Both the position numbers and the translations under genes were made by a program. 64,000 nucleotides of DNA. Origin: Kribbella caucasensis. Its GTDB lineage: Bacteria; Actinomycetota; Actinomycetes; Propionibacteriales; Kribbellaceae. Under the pieces are notes generated by a model that made no database searches, was not told where the DNA came from, and saw nothing but the letters and a program-made list of their open reading frames with translations. Below, piece by piece: positions 46,526 to 55,979 of the stretch. The stretch spans positions 1 to 64,000 of the forward strand of contig NZ_SNWQ01000017.1 of NCBI RefSeq assembly GCF_004361855.1. Direction: 5' to 3'. Position 1 is the stretch's first letter; each line of letters starts with the position of its first letter.

Positions 46526-47353
46526 TTGAGGGTCTACATCAGCGCGGACATGGAAGGCATCACCGGACTGGTCGACGCCGAGGATGTCCAGCCGCCAGGC
46601 CGGGACTACGAGCGCGGCCGGGTGATGATGACCGAGGACGTGAACGCGGCGATCCGGGGCGCCTACGCGGCCGGCGCGACGTCGGTGCTGGTGAACGACG
46701 CGCACGGCCCGATGCGCAACCTGCTGCCGGAGCTGCTCGATCCCCGGGCCGCGCTGATCAAGGGCCGGCCGAAGGCGTTCGGGATGATCGAGGGACTGAC
46801 CGCCGAGTACGACGCCGCGCTGTGCGTCGGATTCCACTCGCGCGCGGGCGTTCTCGGCGTACTCAGCCACAGCTTCATGGGGCACGAGATCGAGGACATG
46901 TGGCTCGACGACCAGCTGGTCGGGGAGATCGGGATGTTGCACGCGGCCGCCGCCTCGCTCGGGGTCCCGGTCGCGCTGCTCACCGGTGACGACACCGCCT
47001 GCGCCGAGATGACCGCCTGGGACGACAGGGTCTCCACCGTTGCCGTCAAGCACGCAAGGGACCGGTTCGCCGCGCAGCTCGTCCCCGTCCCCGAGGCCCG
47101 CGCGGCGATCGAGTCGACCACCGCGGTGGCGCTTGGCCGGATCCCTTCCGTGCCGACGCCCGCGGAGCGTCGTACCTTGACCGTCCGCTGGCAATCCGCG
47201 TCTGTCCCCGCCCACCTGATCGCGATCCCGGGGGTTGAACGGCGCGACGACCGGACCGTCGTGGTCGAGGGCGTCATGCTCGACCTCTATCGGCTGTTCT
47301 GCCTTTACTTGCGGGTGGCAACGGCCGTCACCACCAACCCGCCGTACTGCTGA
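46526..47353 (+). CDS. M55 family D-aminopeptidase (DppA-like)
   Basis: A 275-residue zinc aminopeptidase of the DppA family, which removes N-terminal D-amino acids, for example from D-Ala-D-Ala or D-Ala-Gly. Metal ligands are in SADMEGITG, VNDAHGPMRN, GFHSRAG and SHSFMGHEIE. The TTG start at 46526 follows a strong ribosome site (GAGGAGGGG). It probably recycles peptidoglycan peptides in the cytoplasm. Confidence 0.88.
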   Translation: MRVYISADMEGITGLVDAEDVQPPGRDYERGRVMMTEDVNAAIRGAYAAGATSVLVNDAHGPMRNLLPELLDPRAALIKGRPKAFGMIEGLTAEYDAALCVGFHSRAGVLGVLSHSFMGHEIEDMWLDDQLVGEIGMLHAAAASLGVPVALLTGDDTACAEMTAWDDRVSTVAVKHARDRFAAQLVPVPEARAAIESTTAVALGRIPSVPTPAERRTLTVRWQSASVPAHLIAIPGVERRDDRTVVVEGVMLDLYRLFCLYLRVATAVTTNPPYC

Positions 47354-47357
47354 CAGG

Positions 47358-48389
47358 TCAGAGCGGGCGGGCCAACGCTGTCGCCAGCGCGATGGTGACG
47401 GCCATCAGCGTGACCTCGACCGTCGCGAGCTTGGCCAGTCCAGACGTCTCCTCGCGTTGCACCGAAGGCATCAGGAACTGCCGGATGTAGCCGCCGGTCG
47501 CCGCCAGCAGCATCAGGCCGATGAGCTTGCCGGTGACCAGCCAGCCGGCCGGACTGTGCATCATCACATTGACCAGCGCGAAGGGGTCCGGCGTCGCGTC
47601 CTTGAGCAGCCGGGGACCCGCGAGCAGAAACCCAGTGACGGCGACGGTCGCGAGCGAAAGCCCTGCCACGGTTGAGAAACGCGGCAACACGAGCGCGAGC
47701 GCCGACCGGTGAGCCGACACCAGTACGGCGGTGAGCGCGAGCCCGCCGACCCAGAGGCTGACCGCGCACAGGTGCAGACAGATCGCCGGCGAGGTGAGCC
47801 ACATCGCCGTACTCTGCGACGCGTGCCCGGTCAGCGGGACCGCGATCAGACCGATCAACGCGACCGCCAGGCAACCCTCGGCCCACCAGTTGTGCGGCTT
47901 CGTGAGTGCGAGCAGGGTGAAGGCCGCGGCCGCGAGCACGGTGACGACCAGCGCGCGGCCCGACGACACCCGCAGCGCGTACGACGCGAGGCCGGCGAAC
48001 GGCATCGTGGATCCGGACTCGGAGACGGATGCGGCCTGCAACCACCAGGTCGTCGTGCTCGCGGTGACCCAGATGAGGCCGGCGCCGACCGCGATCACCC
48101 GGGCGCGGTCGGCGATGGCGGCGTACCGCGCTCTCCCTGCGGCCCCCAGTAGGAGCAGGAAGAGCGCAGAACCGACGGCGGCGATCGCGGCCGCGTTCGA
48201 GGCGAACCGGGCCAGTGGGGTGGTGTAGGCGAGGCCGGGACTGGTCATCGCGACGGCCGGTTCGGGGTCCGGGCGGGTGACCATGATCGCCCAGACGAGT
48301 GCGACGACACTGAGCGCGGCGATCCCGGCGAAGACCAACGTCCGGCGCCCCGATCGCCGGACGGGAGCCGTGACGGTGGTGGTCTCCAT
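47358..48389 (-). CDS. copD: CopD-family copper transport membrane protein
   Basis: A 343-residue membrane protein with eight or nine spans and a CopD domain (HLCAVSLWVGGLALTAVLV, TGHASQSTAMWL). CopD works with the extracytoplasmic CopC in copper uptake or homeostasis. The gene follows copC by 8 bp in the same operon. Confidence 0.85.
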   Translation of the reverse strand: METTTVTAPVRRSGRRTLVFAGIAALSVVALVWAIMVTRPDPEPAVAMTSPGLAYTTPLARFASNAAAIAAVGSALFLLLLGAAGRARYAAIADRARVIAVGAGLIWVTASTTTWWLQAASVSESGSTMPFAGLASYALRVSSGRALVVTVLAAAAFTLLALTKPHNWWAEGCLAVALIGLIAVPLTGHASQSTAMWLTSPAICLHLCAVSLWVGGLALTAVLVSAHRSALALVLPRFSTVAGLSLATVAVTGFLLAGPRLLKDATPDPFALVNVMMHSPAGWLVTGKLIGLMLLAATGGYIRQFLMPSVQREETSGLAKLATVEVTLMAVTIALATALARPL

Positions 48390-48397
48390 GCAGGTCC

Positions 48398-48994
48398 TTA
48401 GCCGTGGGAGGCGGAGTCGAGGCGGCCGCCGTGGTCGAAGCGCGCCTTGGCCGGCCGGACGGCGACCCAGGCTGCCGAGCGGGAGCGGAGGAACGCTTGC
48501 AGCAGGAAGATCGCGACCGCCAGCTCGAGCATCCAGATCCAGGCCGGCACCCCACCCTTCGGGGCGGCCAGGGCGTTGGTCACCAGCGAACCGGAGCCGG
48601 CCCCGCCCAGTACGACGGAGATGTGGCCCGCGACGGGATGGCCGTCGCCGGAGATCACCCGGTAGCTGATCGCGTACCGGCCCTGCGGTCCGAACTGGTT
48701 GCCTGCGGCGACGATGCTCTTGCCGTCGACGCTGACGGACTGCACCGGCCGGCTCACTCCGTCCGGGCCGGTCACGACGATCGCATCCCAGCCGGGCACG
48801 GGCTGCAGGGTCTGGTCGAAGCTGAGCCGCAGCTCGGCCGGGTTCGAGGTCAGCTGGGAGCCGTCGGCCGGCGTACTGCCGACGAGTCCGGTATGGGCCT
48901 GGGCGGGGATGACGGGGGCGAGTGCCAGCACCAGGGCGGCAGCCGCCGGCAGCGCGGAACGGGTCGCGGTTCGGGCAAGCGGAGAAAGTATCAT
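48398..48994 (-). CDS. copC: CopC-domain copper-binding protein
   Basis: A 198-residue exported protein. The signal peptide ends ...PVIPAQAH, so the mature N-terminal His (H34) can bind copper, as in CopC. The beta-barrel core includes HTGLVGSTPADGSQL and VISGDGHPVAGHISVVL, with the second His ligands. A C-terminal membrane span anchors it. It is the first gene of the copCD unit. Confidence 0.88.
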   Translation of the reverse strand: MILSPLARTATRSALPAAAALVLALAPVIPAQAHTGLVGSTPADGSQLTSNPAELRLSFDQTLQPVPGWDAIVVTGPDGVSRPVQSVSVDGKSIVAAGNQFGPQGRYAISYRVISGDGHPVAGHISVVLGGAGSGSLVTNALAAPKGGVPAWIWMLELAVAIFLLQAFLRSRSAAWVAVRPAKARFDHGGRLDSASHG

Positions 48995-49185
48995 CTGGGT
49001 CCTCCAGGCACGAAGGAATTGCGGGGCGAAATGCTGTGGCGGTGCACCTCGGGACGCACCGCCGGAAATTGATTCGTAACGTCGGCGGGCATTTCCGAAA
49101 TCGCCAGGAAACCTCTCACCGGTATTTTGTTGGTGTGAGAACTTCGACCTGGGACGCCGGCCGCGAATTACCGGCTACGGCGACT

Positions 49186-49222
49186 GCCCGTACTCGCGGA
49201 GTCGACTTCCGCGAGTACGGGC
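49186..49222 (-). terminator. 15-bp perfect hairpin between the His-rich gene and copC
   Basis: GCCCGTACTCGCGGA (49186-49200) and TCCGCGAGTACGGGC (49208-49222) pair perfectly around a 7-base loop. A second stem, GGCGGGC/GCCCGCC (49233-49239, 49247-49253), lies nearer the stop. No T-run follows. Confidence 0.65.
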
Positions 49223-49266
49223 TCCCGGGTCCGGCGGGCGGTCAGCGCCCGCCGATCCGATCGGGA

Positions 49267-49590
49267 TCAGTGGTCGTGGTCTTCGCCGGTGTGGTCGTCC
49301 GCGATCGGGTGGCCGGTCAGCGTGTAGGAGACGATGTTGACGCCGGTGCCGAGCACGTGGCCGGACACGTAGCCGTAGGGGTCGTCGATGGCCGGGTTCA
49401 GGCCCAGCATCGGGGCGTCCAGGTGCAGCTGGACCGCGTGGGTCCCGTACTGCACCGCGTCGCCGACGTTGCCGACCGGCGTCGGGCTCTCGTGCGCCGA
49501 GGCGCTGGTGGCGGCGAACAACCCGCCGGCGAGGGCCAGGGCGATACCGGCCAGCGGGACGGTGACGAGGCGGGTCTTGAGCTTGGGCAC
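49267..49590 (-). CDS. Small secreted His-rich hypothetical protein
   Basis: A 107-residue protein with a signal peptide ending ATSASA-H. Its mature form starts HESPTPVG and ends DDHTGEDHDH, so both ends can bind metal. The GTG start has a consensus AAGGAG 8 bp upstream. No family is recognised. Position before copCD suggests an extracellular copper-binding role; this is inference. Confidence 0.65.
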   Translation of the reverse strand: MPKLKTRLVTVPLAGIALALAGGLFAATSASAHESPTPVGNVGDAVQYGTHAVQLHLDAPMLGLNPAIDDPYGYVSGHVLGTGVNIVSYTLTGHPIADDHTGEDHDH

Positions 49591-49879
49591 GTTGGATCTC
49601 CTTGTGATTGGGGTGCCCGGATTGCCGTCCGGGCACCACACGAATGGCCCGGGAGAGTGGGCCATCAAATGAACGCTTCGGACTCGCTGTATCGAACGGG
49701 TCACGCTGCGCGTTGAAAGGAATGTATTGAGGCCGCAGATGGCCCACAAGTACTTCCTTGATATTGACCAATGATTGGCATTACGGGGTCACACGGAATT
49801 TACGTGCGACCGGTTTTGCTGAGTCGGCAGGCAAGAAACGTACAAGACCCGGTCGGGCTCTCACCGGCAAAGTGGTGCT
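49591..49879. other. Intergenic region with one small palindrome
   Basis: This AT-richer gap lies between the divergent His-rich and DUF2000 genes. CCAATGATTGG (49770-49780) is a perfect palindrome in TTGACCAATGATTGGCATTA and could be an operator. No gene or RNA is recognised. Confidence 0.4.
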
Positions 49880-50305
49880 GTGAGCAACGAACTGATCAGA
49901 TTCGACACCAAGATCGCGGTGCTGCTGCGTGACGATCTGGCCGGCTGGCAGCGACTGAACGTGACCGCGTTCCTGATCAGCGGGATCGCCGCGACGTCGC
50001 CCGAGCTGGTCGGCGAACCCTACGCGGACGCCGACGGCACGCCGTACCTGCCGATGTTCCGCCAGCCGGTGCTGGTGTTCGAGGGCTCGATGGAGTTCCT
50101 CAGCAGCGCGCACGGCCGGGTCCTGAGCCGGCAGCTGCCGCACTCGATCTTCACCGCGGATCTGTTTGCGACCGGCAACGATCGGGACAACCGAGCCGCC
50201 GTCCGAGCGGTTGCTCAGGACAAGCTCGACCTGGTCGGACTGGCCCTGCACGGCCCCAAGAACGCCGTCGACAAGATCCTCAAAGGCGCCCTGATGCACC
50301 CCTAG
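49880..50305 (+). CDS. DUF2000 family protein
   Basis: A 141-residue protein of the DUF2000 family, recognised from KIAVLLRDDLAGWQRLNVTA, FLISGIAATSPELVGEPYAD and YLPMFRQPVLVF. Function is unknown; the fold is related to peptidyl-tRNA hydrolase II as I recall. It starts at GTG 49880 and stands alone. Confidence 0.8.
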   Translation: MSNELIRFDTKIAVLLRDDLAGWQRLNVTAFLISGIAATSPELVGEPYADADGTPYLPMFRQPVLVFEGSMEFLSSAHGRVLSRQLPHSIFTADLFATGNDRDNRAAVRAVAQDKLDLVGLALHGPKNAVDKILKGALMHP

Positions 50306-50313
50306 CCAACCTC

Positions 50314-50882
50314 TCACCGGGGTTCGAAGGCCTGCCAACTCCTGCCGTCATCGGTGCTCGTCACGGCCTTCGTCATCGCGACCGGGGCGTTGTCGATCCT
50401 GGAGCCCAGAGGAAGCACCAGCAGCTCGCGACTCTGGCTCAGCTCGGTGGTGAGGATCTCGTCCGCGCCGAAGGTCTGCGTGGCCCTGGCATACCGCAGC
50501 GGTGTCACCGCCCGACCCTGCGCGGTCAGTCGCACCAATACGGCCTTGGCCCAGCTCGGATCGCTTGCGCTGAAGGAATCCGCGGCCAGCACGGTCCCGG
50601 CGATCACGTCGTCACCGTTCCGCAGTACGGCTTACTCGAGGTCGCTCGCCGGAGCGGTCACCCGCAGACCGTCCCGCCTGAGCACCGCACTGTTCTTGCA
50701 GGACCCACCTGGGCACCCGTTCCAGGCCGCAGCCCACCGCCTGTGGTGGCCGCCGCGACCCCGACCCCGGCTAGCGCCTGCTTCCGCCGGCGACGCCGTA
50801 TGCCGCGGCGTTCCAGTTGCTCGAACGGCACCGGCTCGACCTTCTCCTGGACCGACCACGACAATTCCTTCAGCTCAGACAT
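50314..50882 (-). pseudogene. Relic of the protein encoded after an ECF sigma factor
   Basis: The frame starts MSELKELSWSVQEKVEPVPF, with a basic stretch and hydrophobic segment typical of membrane proteins encoded after SigE-like ECF factors. It is then frameshifted, and the second frame (NGCPGGSCKNSAVLRRDGLR) is cut by a TAA near 50632. Beyond the stop the same frame continues (VLRNGDDVIAGTVLAADSFS) and ends WQAFEPR. It is not functional as it stands. Confidence 0.7.
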
Positions 50883-50988
50883 GGCCGACCTCCTCGGCAT
50901 CATCCGCGAACTCACGAACCAGCGGAGCGAGCCGCGCCCGCCCCCGCGTCAACCGAGCCTTCACCGTGCCCTCCGGAACCCCTAGCGT
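50875..50988 (-). pseudogene. C-terminal fragment of an ECF sigma factor gene
   Basis: Region 4 reads TLGVPEGTVKARLTRGRARL, then LAPLVREFADDAEEVGHV and TGA. The stop overlaps the start of the next relic, as in an intact sigma operon. Upstream sequence is unrelated. The N-terminal part may be the relic at 56868-57128. Confidence 0.75.
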
Positions 50989-51369
50989 CTTCGACCACCA
51001 CACACACCTGCGCCACGACATGGCCCCCGCACTCGGCCGGGGTGCACCGCCGACCGACGCCGACCGGATGCGCGCGGTCCTGACCTGGATGATCGCCGTA
51101 CTGAGCAACCAGATCGCGCAGGCGCCAATCGCCGGGCTCGACGCCCGCGTCGCCCTGACCCTCACCGGCCCCGGCGGCGGGACCTGGTGGATCGACGAAG
51201 CCGGCGTCCTCACCCCATCCGACGACAAGGTGGCCGCGCACATCACCGCCCCGCGCTGACCTTCCCCGACTGGGGCACGCAGCGGTCGTCCTGGCGCGAC
51301 AGCGACGTCACAGTCACTGGCGACGCCCAGCTTGCCGCTCGCTTGCTGGACGCCGTCAACGTCATCTGA
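50982..51369 (+). pseudogene. Relic of a mycothiol-dependent maleylpyruvate isomerase-like gene
   Basis: The piece FDHHTHLRHDMAPALG...GGGTWWIDEAGV resembles the C-terminal half of DinB-like mycothiol-dependent enzymes. A frameshift near 51259 moves the end (SSWRDSDVTVTGDAQLAARL, LDAVNVI, stop) to another frame. The N-terminal half is absent. Confidence 0.55.
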
Positions 51370-51480
51370 TTGAGGTGAAGCCCTGCTGCCTTCTGATTCG
51401 TCGATGGGTGGGTTGTTGCTGGGTCGTCACCTGTCCGAGCGGGACCAAGTCAAGGCACCGGGGTCACACTGTGGCTATGG

Positions 51481-51740
51481 GCAACTTGTCTGCGGCCGGG
51501 GCGGCGGTGGCCGATCAGGGCCGCACGGTCGTCCAGGCGGCCCGGGACCATGCGCTGTCCTGGCCGGTCGTCGCGGCGGCGTTCACCAGTCACGCCCGGG
51601 CGGTGCTGCCGGCCCAGCCCGAGCCGATGCAGATGCTCGGTATCGACGAGATCCGCCGAGGCCGGCCGAGATGGATCCCCGACGAGGTCACCGGGGTCTG
51701 GCAGACCGCCGTGGACCGTTGGCACGTCACGTGGGCACCT
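51481..51740 (+). pseudogene. ISL3-family transposase fragment
   Basis: The segment AARDHALSWPVVAAAFTSHA, MLGIDEIRRGRPRW and VDRWHVTW matches the middle of ISL3 transposases, with the first catalytic Asp in GIDE. Both the zinc-finger N-terminus and the rest of the catalytic domain are missing. Confidence 0.75.
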
Positions 51741-51845
51741 CGACGCCCGGTAATTTCGTTGAGCCCGCACCTGTGATCGTGTTGGCTAGCGGCACCGAAC
51801 TGTCAGTACCGCTGGTGTCCGCTTGGCTGTAGCAGGGAGTTAAAA

Positions 51846-52637
51846 GTGCAGGACATTGTCGTCGACCCCGGTGCCCATAATCGGGCAGCCTGGGACAAGT
51901 ATGTCCAGGAGGGCAACGAGTGGTCGAGGCCGGTGAGTGCTGAGGATGTCGAGCGCGCCCGCATGGGCGATTGGTCGATTGTTCTCATCGGGCGTGAGCC
52001 AGTCGACCGCTCCTGGCTGCCGACGGACCTGACCGGCAAGGACGTGTTGTGCCTGGCCTCCGGCGGTGGCCAGCAGGGTCCGATCCTCGCCGCCGCGGGG
52101 GCGCGGGTCACCGTGTTCGACAACTCGCCCCGCCAGCTCGGCCAGGACCAGATGGTGGCGGCGCGCGACGGACTCGAGCTGCGCACCGTCCTGGGTGACA
52201 TGCGCGACCTCAGCGCCTTCGGCGACGCAGCATTCGACGTTGTGTTCCACCCGGTCTCGAACTTATTTGTACCCGACTTGGCACCGGTGTGGCGTGAGTG
52301 CTTCCGCGTCCTGCGACCGGGCGGAACTCTGCTCGTGGGCTTCCTCAACCCTGATGTGTACTTGTTCGACCACGAGGCCCTCGACGAGCGCGGCGAGCTG
52401 GTCGTCGTGCACAAGCTGCCCTACAGCGATGTCACGCAGTACTCCGCCGAGGAACGCGCCACGAAGTTCGGCGCGGATGCCCCTCTTGAATATAGTCACA
52501 CCCTCACCGACCAGATCGGCGGGCAACTCGCCGCGGGGTTCGTCCTCACCGGCTTCGCAGAAGCACCGGACCAATCCAACGCATCCGCCCAATACATGTC
52601 GAACTATTTTGCGACGCTGGCGGTCAAGCCAGGCTGA
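51846..52637 (+). CDS. Class I SAM-dependent methyltransferase
   Basis: A 263-residue methyltransferase. The SAM motif reads VLCLASGGGQQGPILAAAGA, with the acidic residue in VTVFDNS. It starts at GTG 51846. Substrate unknown. It follows an ISL3 relic and precedes a convergent hydrolase gene, within the plastic stretch. Confidence 0.85.
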   Translation: MQDIVVDPGAHNRAAWDKYVQEGNEWSRPVSAEDVERARMGDWSIVLIGREPVDRSWLPTDLTGKDVLCLASGGGQQGPILAAAGARVTVFDNSPRQLGQDQMVAARDGLELRTVLGDMRDLSAFGDAAFDVVFHPVSNLFVPDLAPVWRECFRVLRPGGTLLVGFLNPDVYLFDHEALDERGELVVVHKLPYSDVTQYSAEERATKFGADAPLEYSHTLTDQIGGQLAAGFVLTGFAEAPDQSNASAQYMSNYFATLAVKPG

Positions 52638-52741
52638 CCCAGCCTCTCCGACTGGCCAAGTGGAGCGCTGTGCCAGCCGACCCCCACTAACTTCGCTGAC
52701 CCGGTTTGGGTTCGGTCTTGACCGTGCGTCGCCTTGTCAGG

Positions 52742-53416
52742 TCACCACCCATGGCGCTGCAGCCAATCGGCCACCACGGCCGTTGCTGGGCTGTCAGGAT
52801 CGCCGAGACCGCAGCCGCCGTGGTCAAGACCAGCGAATTCGGCGACATCGATCCCAAGACCGCGAAGGATGTGCTGGTCCTTGAGCGATACGCGCTGCGC
52901 GTCCAGAGTGCCCCAGTACATCAACTTCGGTACTGCCATCTGACGAAGCTCGGCGTGCCAGTTGTAGCTATGGAACCAGTTCCAGAACGTTCGGCTGCCG
53001 ACCGGGACGCGACGCTCTCGGTTCATCCGGGCAAGCCACGCGTCGGACAAACCACGCAGCACGTTGAACCCACCGCACACCATCAGGCGAGCCCGGGGAG
53101 TTGCTTGAGCGATCGTGCAGGCCATTGCGCCACCCTGCGAGAAGCCCCACACCGCGAACTCGGGAATGTCTTCTTGGTCGCAGACCGCGAGGATCTGTTC
53201 GTGGATGCCGGCTGAGGGGTAGGGGTCTGGGCGGTCGCTTCGGCAGAACCCGAGCGGCTCGATCTGCACCATCGTGTATTGGTCCGCGAGTCGCTCGAAC
53301 GGTACATACGAGCCGCGGTCCTTCTTCGGCATCACCACCGCTGGGCCGCTCCCGGCCACCGCGTATCGGAGCTGATGACCGGCAAACGTTGCAGTCTTCC
53401 AGCGCACCGCGTCCAC
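52742..53416 (-). CDS. Alpha/beta-fold hydrolase
   Basis: A 224-residue hydrolase. The nucleophile elbow is GFSQGG and the likely catalytic His is in GLDHGGCG near the C-terminus; the acid is probably the Asp in WGTLDAQ. It starts at GTG 53416. No signal peptide. Substrate unknown. Confidence 0.8.
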   Translation of the reverse strand: MDAVRWKTATFAGHQLRYAVAGSGPAVVMPKKDRGSYVPFERLADQYTMVQIEPLGFCRSDRPDPYPSAGIHEQILAVCDQEDIPEFAVWGFSQGGAMACTIAQATPRARLMVCGGFNVLRGLSDAWLARMNRERRVPVGSRTFWNWFHSYNWHAELRQMAVPKLMYWGTLDAQRVSLKDQHILRGLGIDVAEFAGLDHGGCGLGDPDSPATAVVADWLQRHGW

Positions 53417-53464
53417 GACACCTCCTGGAGCCGGCGAGTCACACTCAGGCCAGTTGCCGGGATG

Positions 53465-53659
53465 CTATGTGAGAGCGCCGACAGTTGTACCCAGGTCAAC
53501 GAGCCGGGGCGTCAGCGGCGGCGATAGCGGCACGTGCGCTCCGCCGGCCTTGGCGCGGCGCTGTACCGCGAGCAGCACCGTCACCAGCTCCGGACTCATG
53601 GGGATGAGGCGCTCCGCGTCGGGCCTGCTGGGCACGATGTGCAGGAGCGGCACGGCCAT
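53465..53659 (-). pseudogene. Fragment of a site-specific integrase
   Basis: A 64-codon frame reads PLLHIVPSRPDAERLIPMSP and ELVTVLLAVQRRAKAG, resembling the middle of actinobacterial tyrosine recombinases. The catalytic Arg-His-Arg-Tyr segments are not present. Confidence 0.55.
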
Positions 53660-53970
53660 GTCGCCGGGGGTGCCTTATGCCTGGTCAGGTGGCTGGTGTC
53701 GGGTGGGTTGCTGTGCGCGACAGGTGTCGCGGACCTGCGGTGATGGCGTGATGGTGGATCTGCCGGTGGGGCTGGCTGGGCCGGTGGACTTCGAGCTGGC
53801 TTCCCGCGGATGCGCGAGCGGTACGGCTCAAGGGGTGGAGGCGTGCCTGGGGAGAAGGCTGCCGGGCGGGTCGAGGTATGAGCCGAAGTTATTGACAGGG
53901 TTTCGTTACCTGTCCGTTGTCCGCTGTGGGCGTCTTACTGGCGGTGTGTTGATGGGACACGTCTGAGTGC
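53660..53970. other. No gene recognised
   Basis: About 310 bp upstream of the integrase fragment and beside the phosphoesterase stop. Frames that stay open here have no recognisable domain. It may be decayed DNA of the same mobile element. Confidence 0.4.
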
Positions 53971-54738
53971 TCAACTGGTTGAGCGGCCGTCGCGTGGTGC
54001 GAAGGAGGTCAGGGCCTGGGCGTCGCTTGAGGTGGCTCGGAGGTAGTACTCGGCCCAGTCGCGCCGGTCGGGGTAGTTCGAGTCGGCGATGACATCAGCG
54101 ATCGCGGCGTCGATGTCGACCGCGGTCGATCGCAGCGTGACGGCTCCGTCTCGCAGGAGTGCCCAGGATCCGCCTGGGCGCCCGTAGGGCATGCCGATGC
54201 TGCCTGGGTTGATCACTAGCCGGCGATCGACGAGGCGGGTGAATGGCATGTGGGTGTGCCCGCAGACCACGGTCTGGACATCGGCCGGTAGGTCGGCGAA
54301 TGCTTCGGCCCAGCGGTCCAGTCGGGTGTCGACCAGCACGACTTCGTCGTCGTCGCGGGGGGAGCCGTGGCAGAACAGCACCGGGCCGAAGCCCGTCACT
54401 TCGAGGGTCACGGGGTGGGGCAGGCCCGCGAGCAGTGCGACGTGCTTGGGCGACAGCTGCTTGGCGGCCCACATGTCGATCTCGTAGGGCTCGCCGACGG
54501 TCGACGGCCTGCCTTCGGCTAGCGCGACCAGTTCGCGGTCGGCGTTGCCTCGCACGAGCACGACACGGTTGCCTAGCGCGGTCAGGCGATCCAGAACCGC
54601 GACCGGCTGTGGACCCGCCGCATGATCACCAGTGACCACGACGGCGTCGGCGCCGGCGACCTCGGGCTCGGCCAGCACCGCGTCGAGCACCGGCAGCACA
54701 CCATGGACATCGGACAGAACCGCGACACTGCTCAGCAT
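53971..54738 (-). CDS. Metallophosphoesterase (YfcE/calcineurin-like)
   Basis: A 255-residue phosphoesterase. Metal-binding motifs are in order: VLSDVHG, TGDHAAG, RGNAD, FCHGSP and CGHTHMP, then NPGSIGMPYGR. The second motif has TGDHAAG in place of the usual GDxxxRG. It probably cleaves small phosphodiesters. The ATG at 54738 places VLSDVHG near residue 7, as usual; longer frames do not. Confidence 0.85.
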   Translation of the reverse strand: MLSSVAVLSDVHGVLPVLDAVLAEPEVAGADAVVVTGDHAAGPQPVAVLDRLTALGNRVVLVRGNADRELVALAEGRPSTVGEPYEIDMWAAKQLSPKHVALLAGLPHPVTLEVTGFGPVLFCHGSPRDDDEVVLVDTRLDRWAEAFADLPADVQTVVCGHTHMPFTRLVDRRLVINPGSIGMPYGRPGGSWALLRDGAVTLRSTAVDIDAAIADVIADSNYPDRRDWAEYYLRATSSDAQALTSFAPRDGRSTS

Positions 54739-55114
54739 TCCGCGACACTCGCAGCCCGATCGCCCCAACGCAAGGCGACGCGGCAGGTCAGCGTCGCAGC
54801 TCACGACGAGCGAAATGCACCCGCCAGCCAGGAGAAGACATGAGCCCGGAGACTAGACCAGCGACCACCACCGGACAGTGTCAAACACACATAACCGAAG
54901 TGGGATGGCTTCCTTCACTGAACAAGTCAAGCCGGGCTGATTGTCGGCGTTGTGTTGTGGTCTCCGTTTGATCGTGGTGTCTTTCGCCCGGCCGCGGTAG
55001 CTCCGGTTCCAGGGGCCGCCACCAATAGATAGGGGTCACCAGCCCTCATCACGTCCGCTCTTCGGCGGGGGAAAATGGCAAGCGCTGGGGCGTGGAAGGT
55101 GCCAGGATGCCGGC
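54739..55114. other. No convincing gene; spacer between divergent genes
   Basis: This 376-bp gap separates a phosphoesterase and a methyltransferase gene. A 43-codon frame at 54840 has an AGGAG before it, but its codons (AGA, ATA, several NNT) do not look like this genome. No hairpin or operator stands out. Confidence 0.4.
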
Positions 55115-55879
55115 ATGATTGCGCGCGCGTTGAGCTTCGGGGTGGTGGCGGAAGCGTACGAACGGTTCCGGCCTGAGTATCCCGTGGAACTCCTCGATCT
55201 GGTGATCGCGTACGCCGGTGGGCCGATCCGGACCGCCCTCGAGTTCGGCGCCGGGACAGGCAAGGCAACGCGTCTGTTCGCGCAGGCAGGGATCGCGGTC
55301 ACGGCGACCGAGCCTGACGCGGCCATGCTCGCGGAGATGCGCAAACACCTGCCGGCAAACGTCACAACCGTGCAAGCCGCCTTCGAGGACTTGCCGCCGG
55401 ATTCGTCGTACGAGCTGGTGTATTCGGCTGCCGCGCTCCATTGGACCAACCCTGAAGGCCGGTGGGCCCGCATGGCCGCACTCGTCCAACCGGGTGGCGT
55501 GTTCGCCTCGTTCGGTGTACCGATCCAGCTGGCCGACCCGGCCCTCAAGGAGGCTGTGCGCGCGGCACGTTCGCCGTACCTGGAGAACGACGGCATCCCG
55601 TCGCCTGACGGCACACCCCCCGCGGATCGCCCGATGGAATGGCCCGGCACGGAGCTCCAGCAGTCCGAGTGGTTCACCGATGTCCGCCAGTCGGTGATCG
55701 AACGGCGCTTGACGATGAGCGCCCACGACTACATCGGACAACTCTCGACGGTCTCGGCGTACGTGATGCTGCAACCCGCCGACCGAGACCAGGTCTTCCG
55801 CCGAATCCTCCAGGTCCTGCCCGAAACCGTGGAACTCAACGCCGAGATCCATGCCCACCTCGCCCGCCGCCACCACTAG
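55115..55879 (+). CDS. Class I SAM-dependent methyltransferase
   Basis: A 254-residue methyltransferase starting FGVVAEAYERFRPEYPVELL after seven residues, typical of the Methyltransf_11 group. Motif I reads ALEFGAGTGKATRLFAQAG and the acidic residue is in ATEPD. Substrate unknown. It is followed by another methyltransferase gene 100 bp downstream. Confidence 0.88.
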   Translation: MIARALSFGVVAEAYERFRPEYPVELLDLVIAYAGGPIRTALEFGAGTGKATRLFAQAGIAVTATEPDAAMLAEMRKHLPANVTTVQAAFEDLPPDSSYELVYSAAALHWTNPEGRWARMAALVQPGGVFASFGVPIQLADPALKEAVRAARSPYLENDGIPSPDGTPPADRPMEWPGTELQQSEWFTDVRQSVIERRLTMSAHDYIGQLSTVSAYVMLQPADRDQVFRRILQVLPETVELNAEIHAHLARRHH

Positions 55880-55979
55880 GACGACGCCCGCGCCACCGGC
55901 AGACACGCCGGCGGTGCACGCTTGAATCAGCAGGCCATCACGGCTGACCGCGGATGAGTCGGAAAGGAGGAGGCGCTTA

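Noticed and set aside
49770-49780. CCAATGATTGG as a Zur or copper-repressor site
   Set aside because: It resembles a Fur-family palindrome only loosely, and no regulator gene is near; kept only as a note in the intergenic entry.
53454-53966. A 170-codon frame on the plus strand
   Set aside because: It has no domain, and part of its opposite strand reads better as an integrase fragment.
54840-54971. A 43-codon frame with AGGAG before its ATG
   Set aside because: Codons such as AGA, ATA and CTT are unlike the genes around it, and the peptide matches nothing I know.
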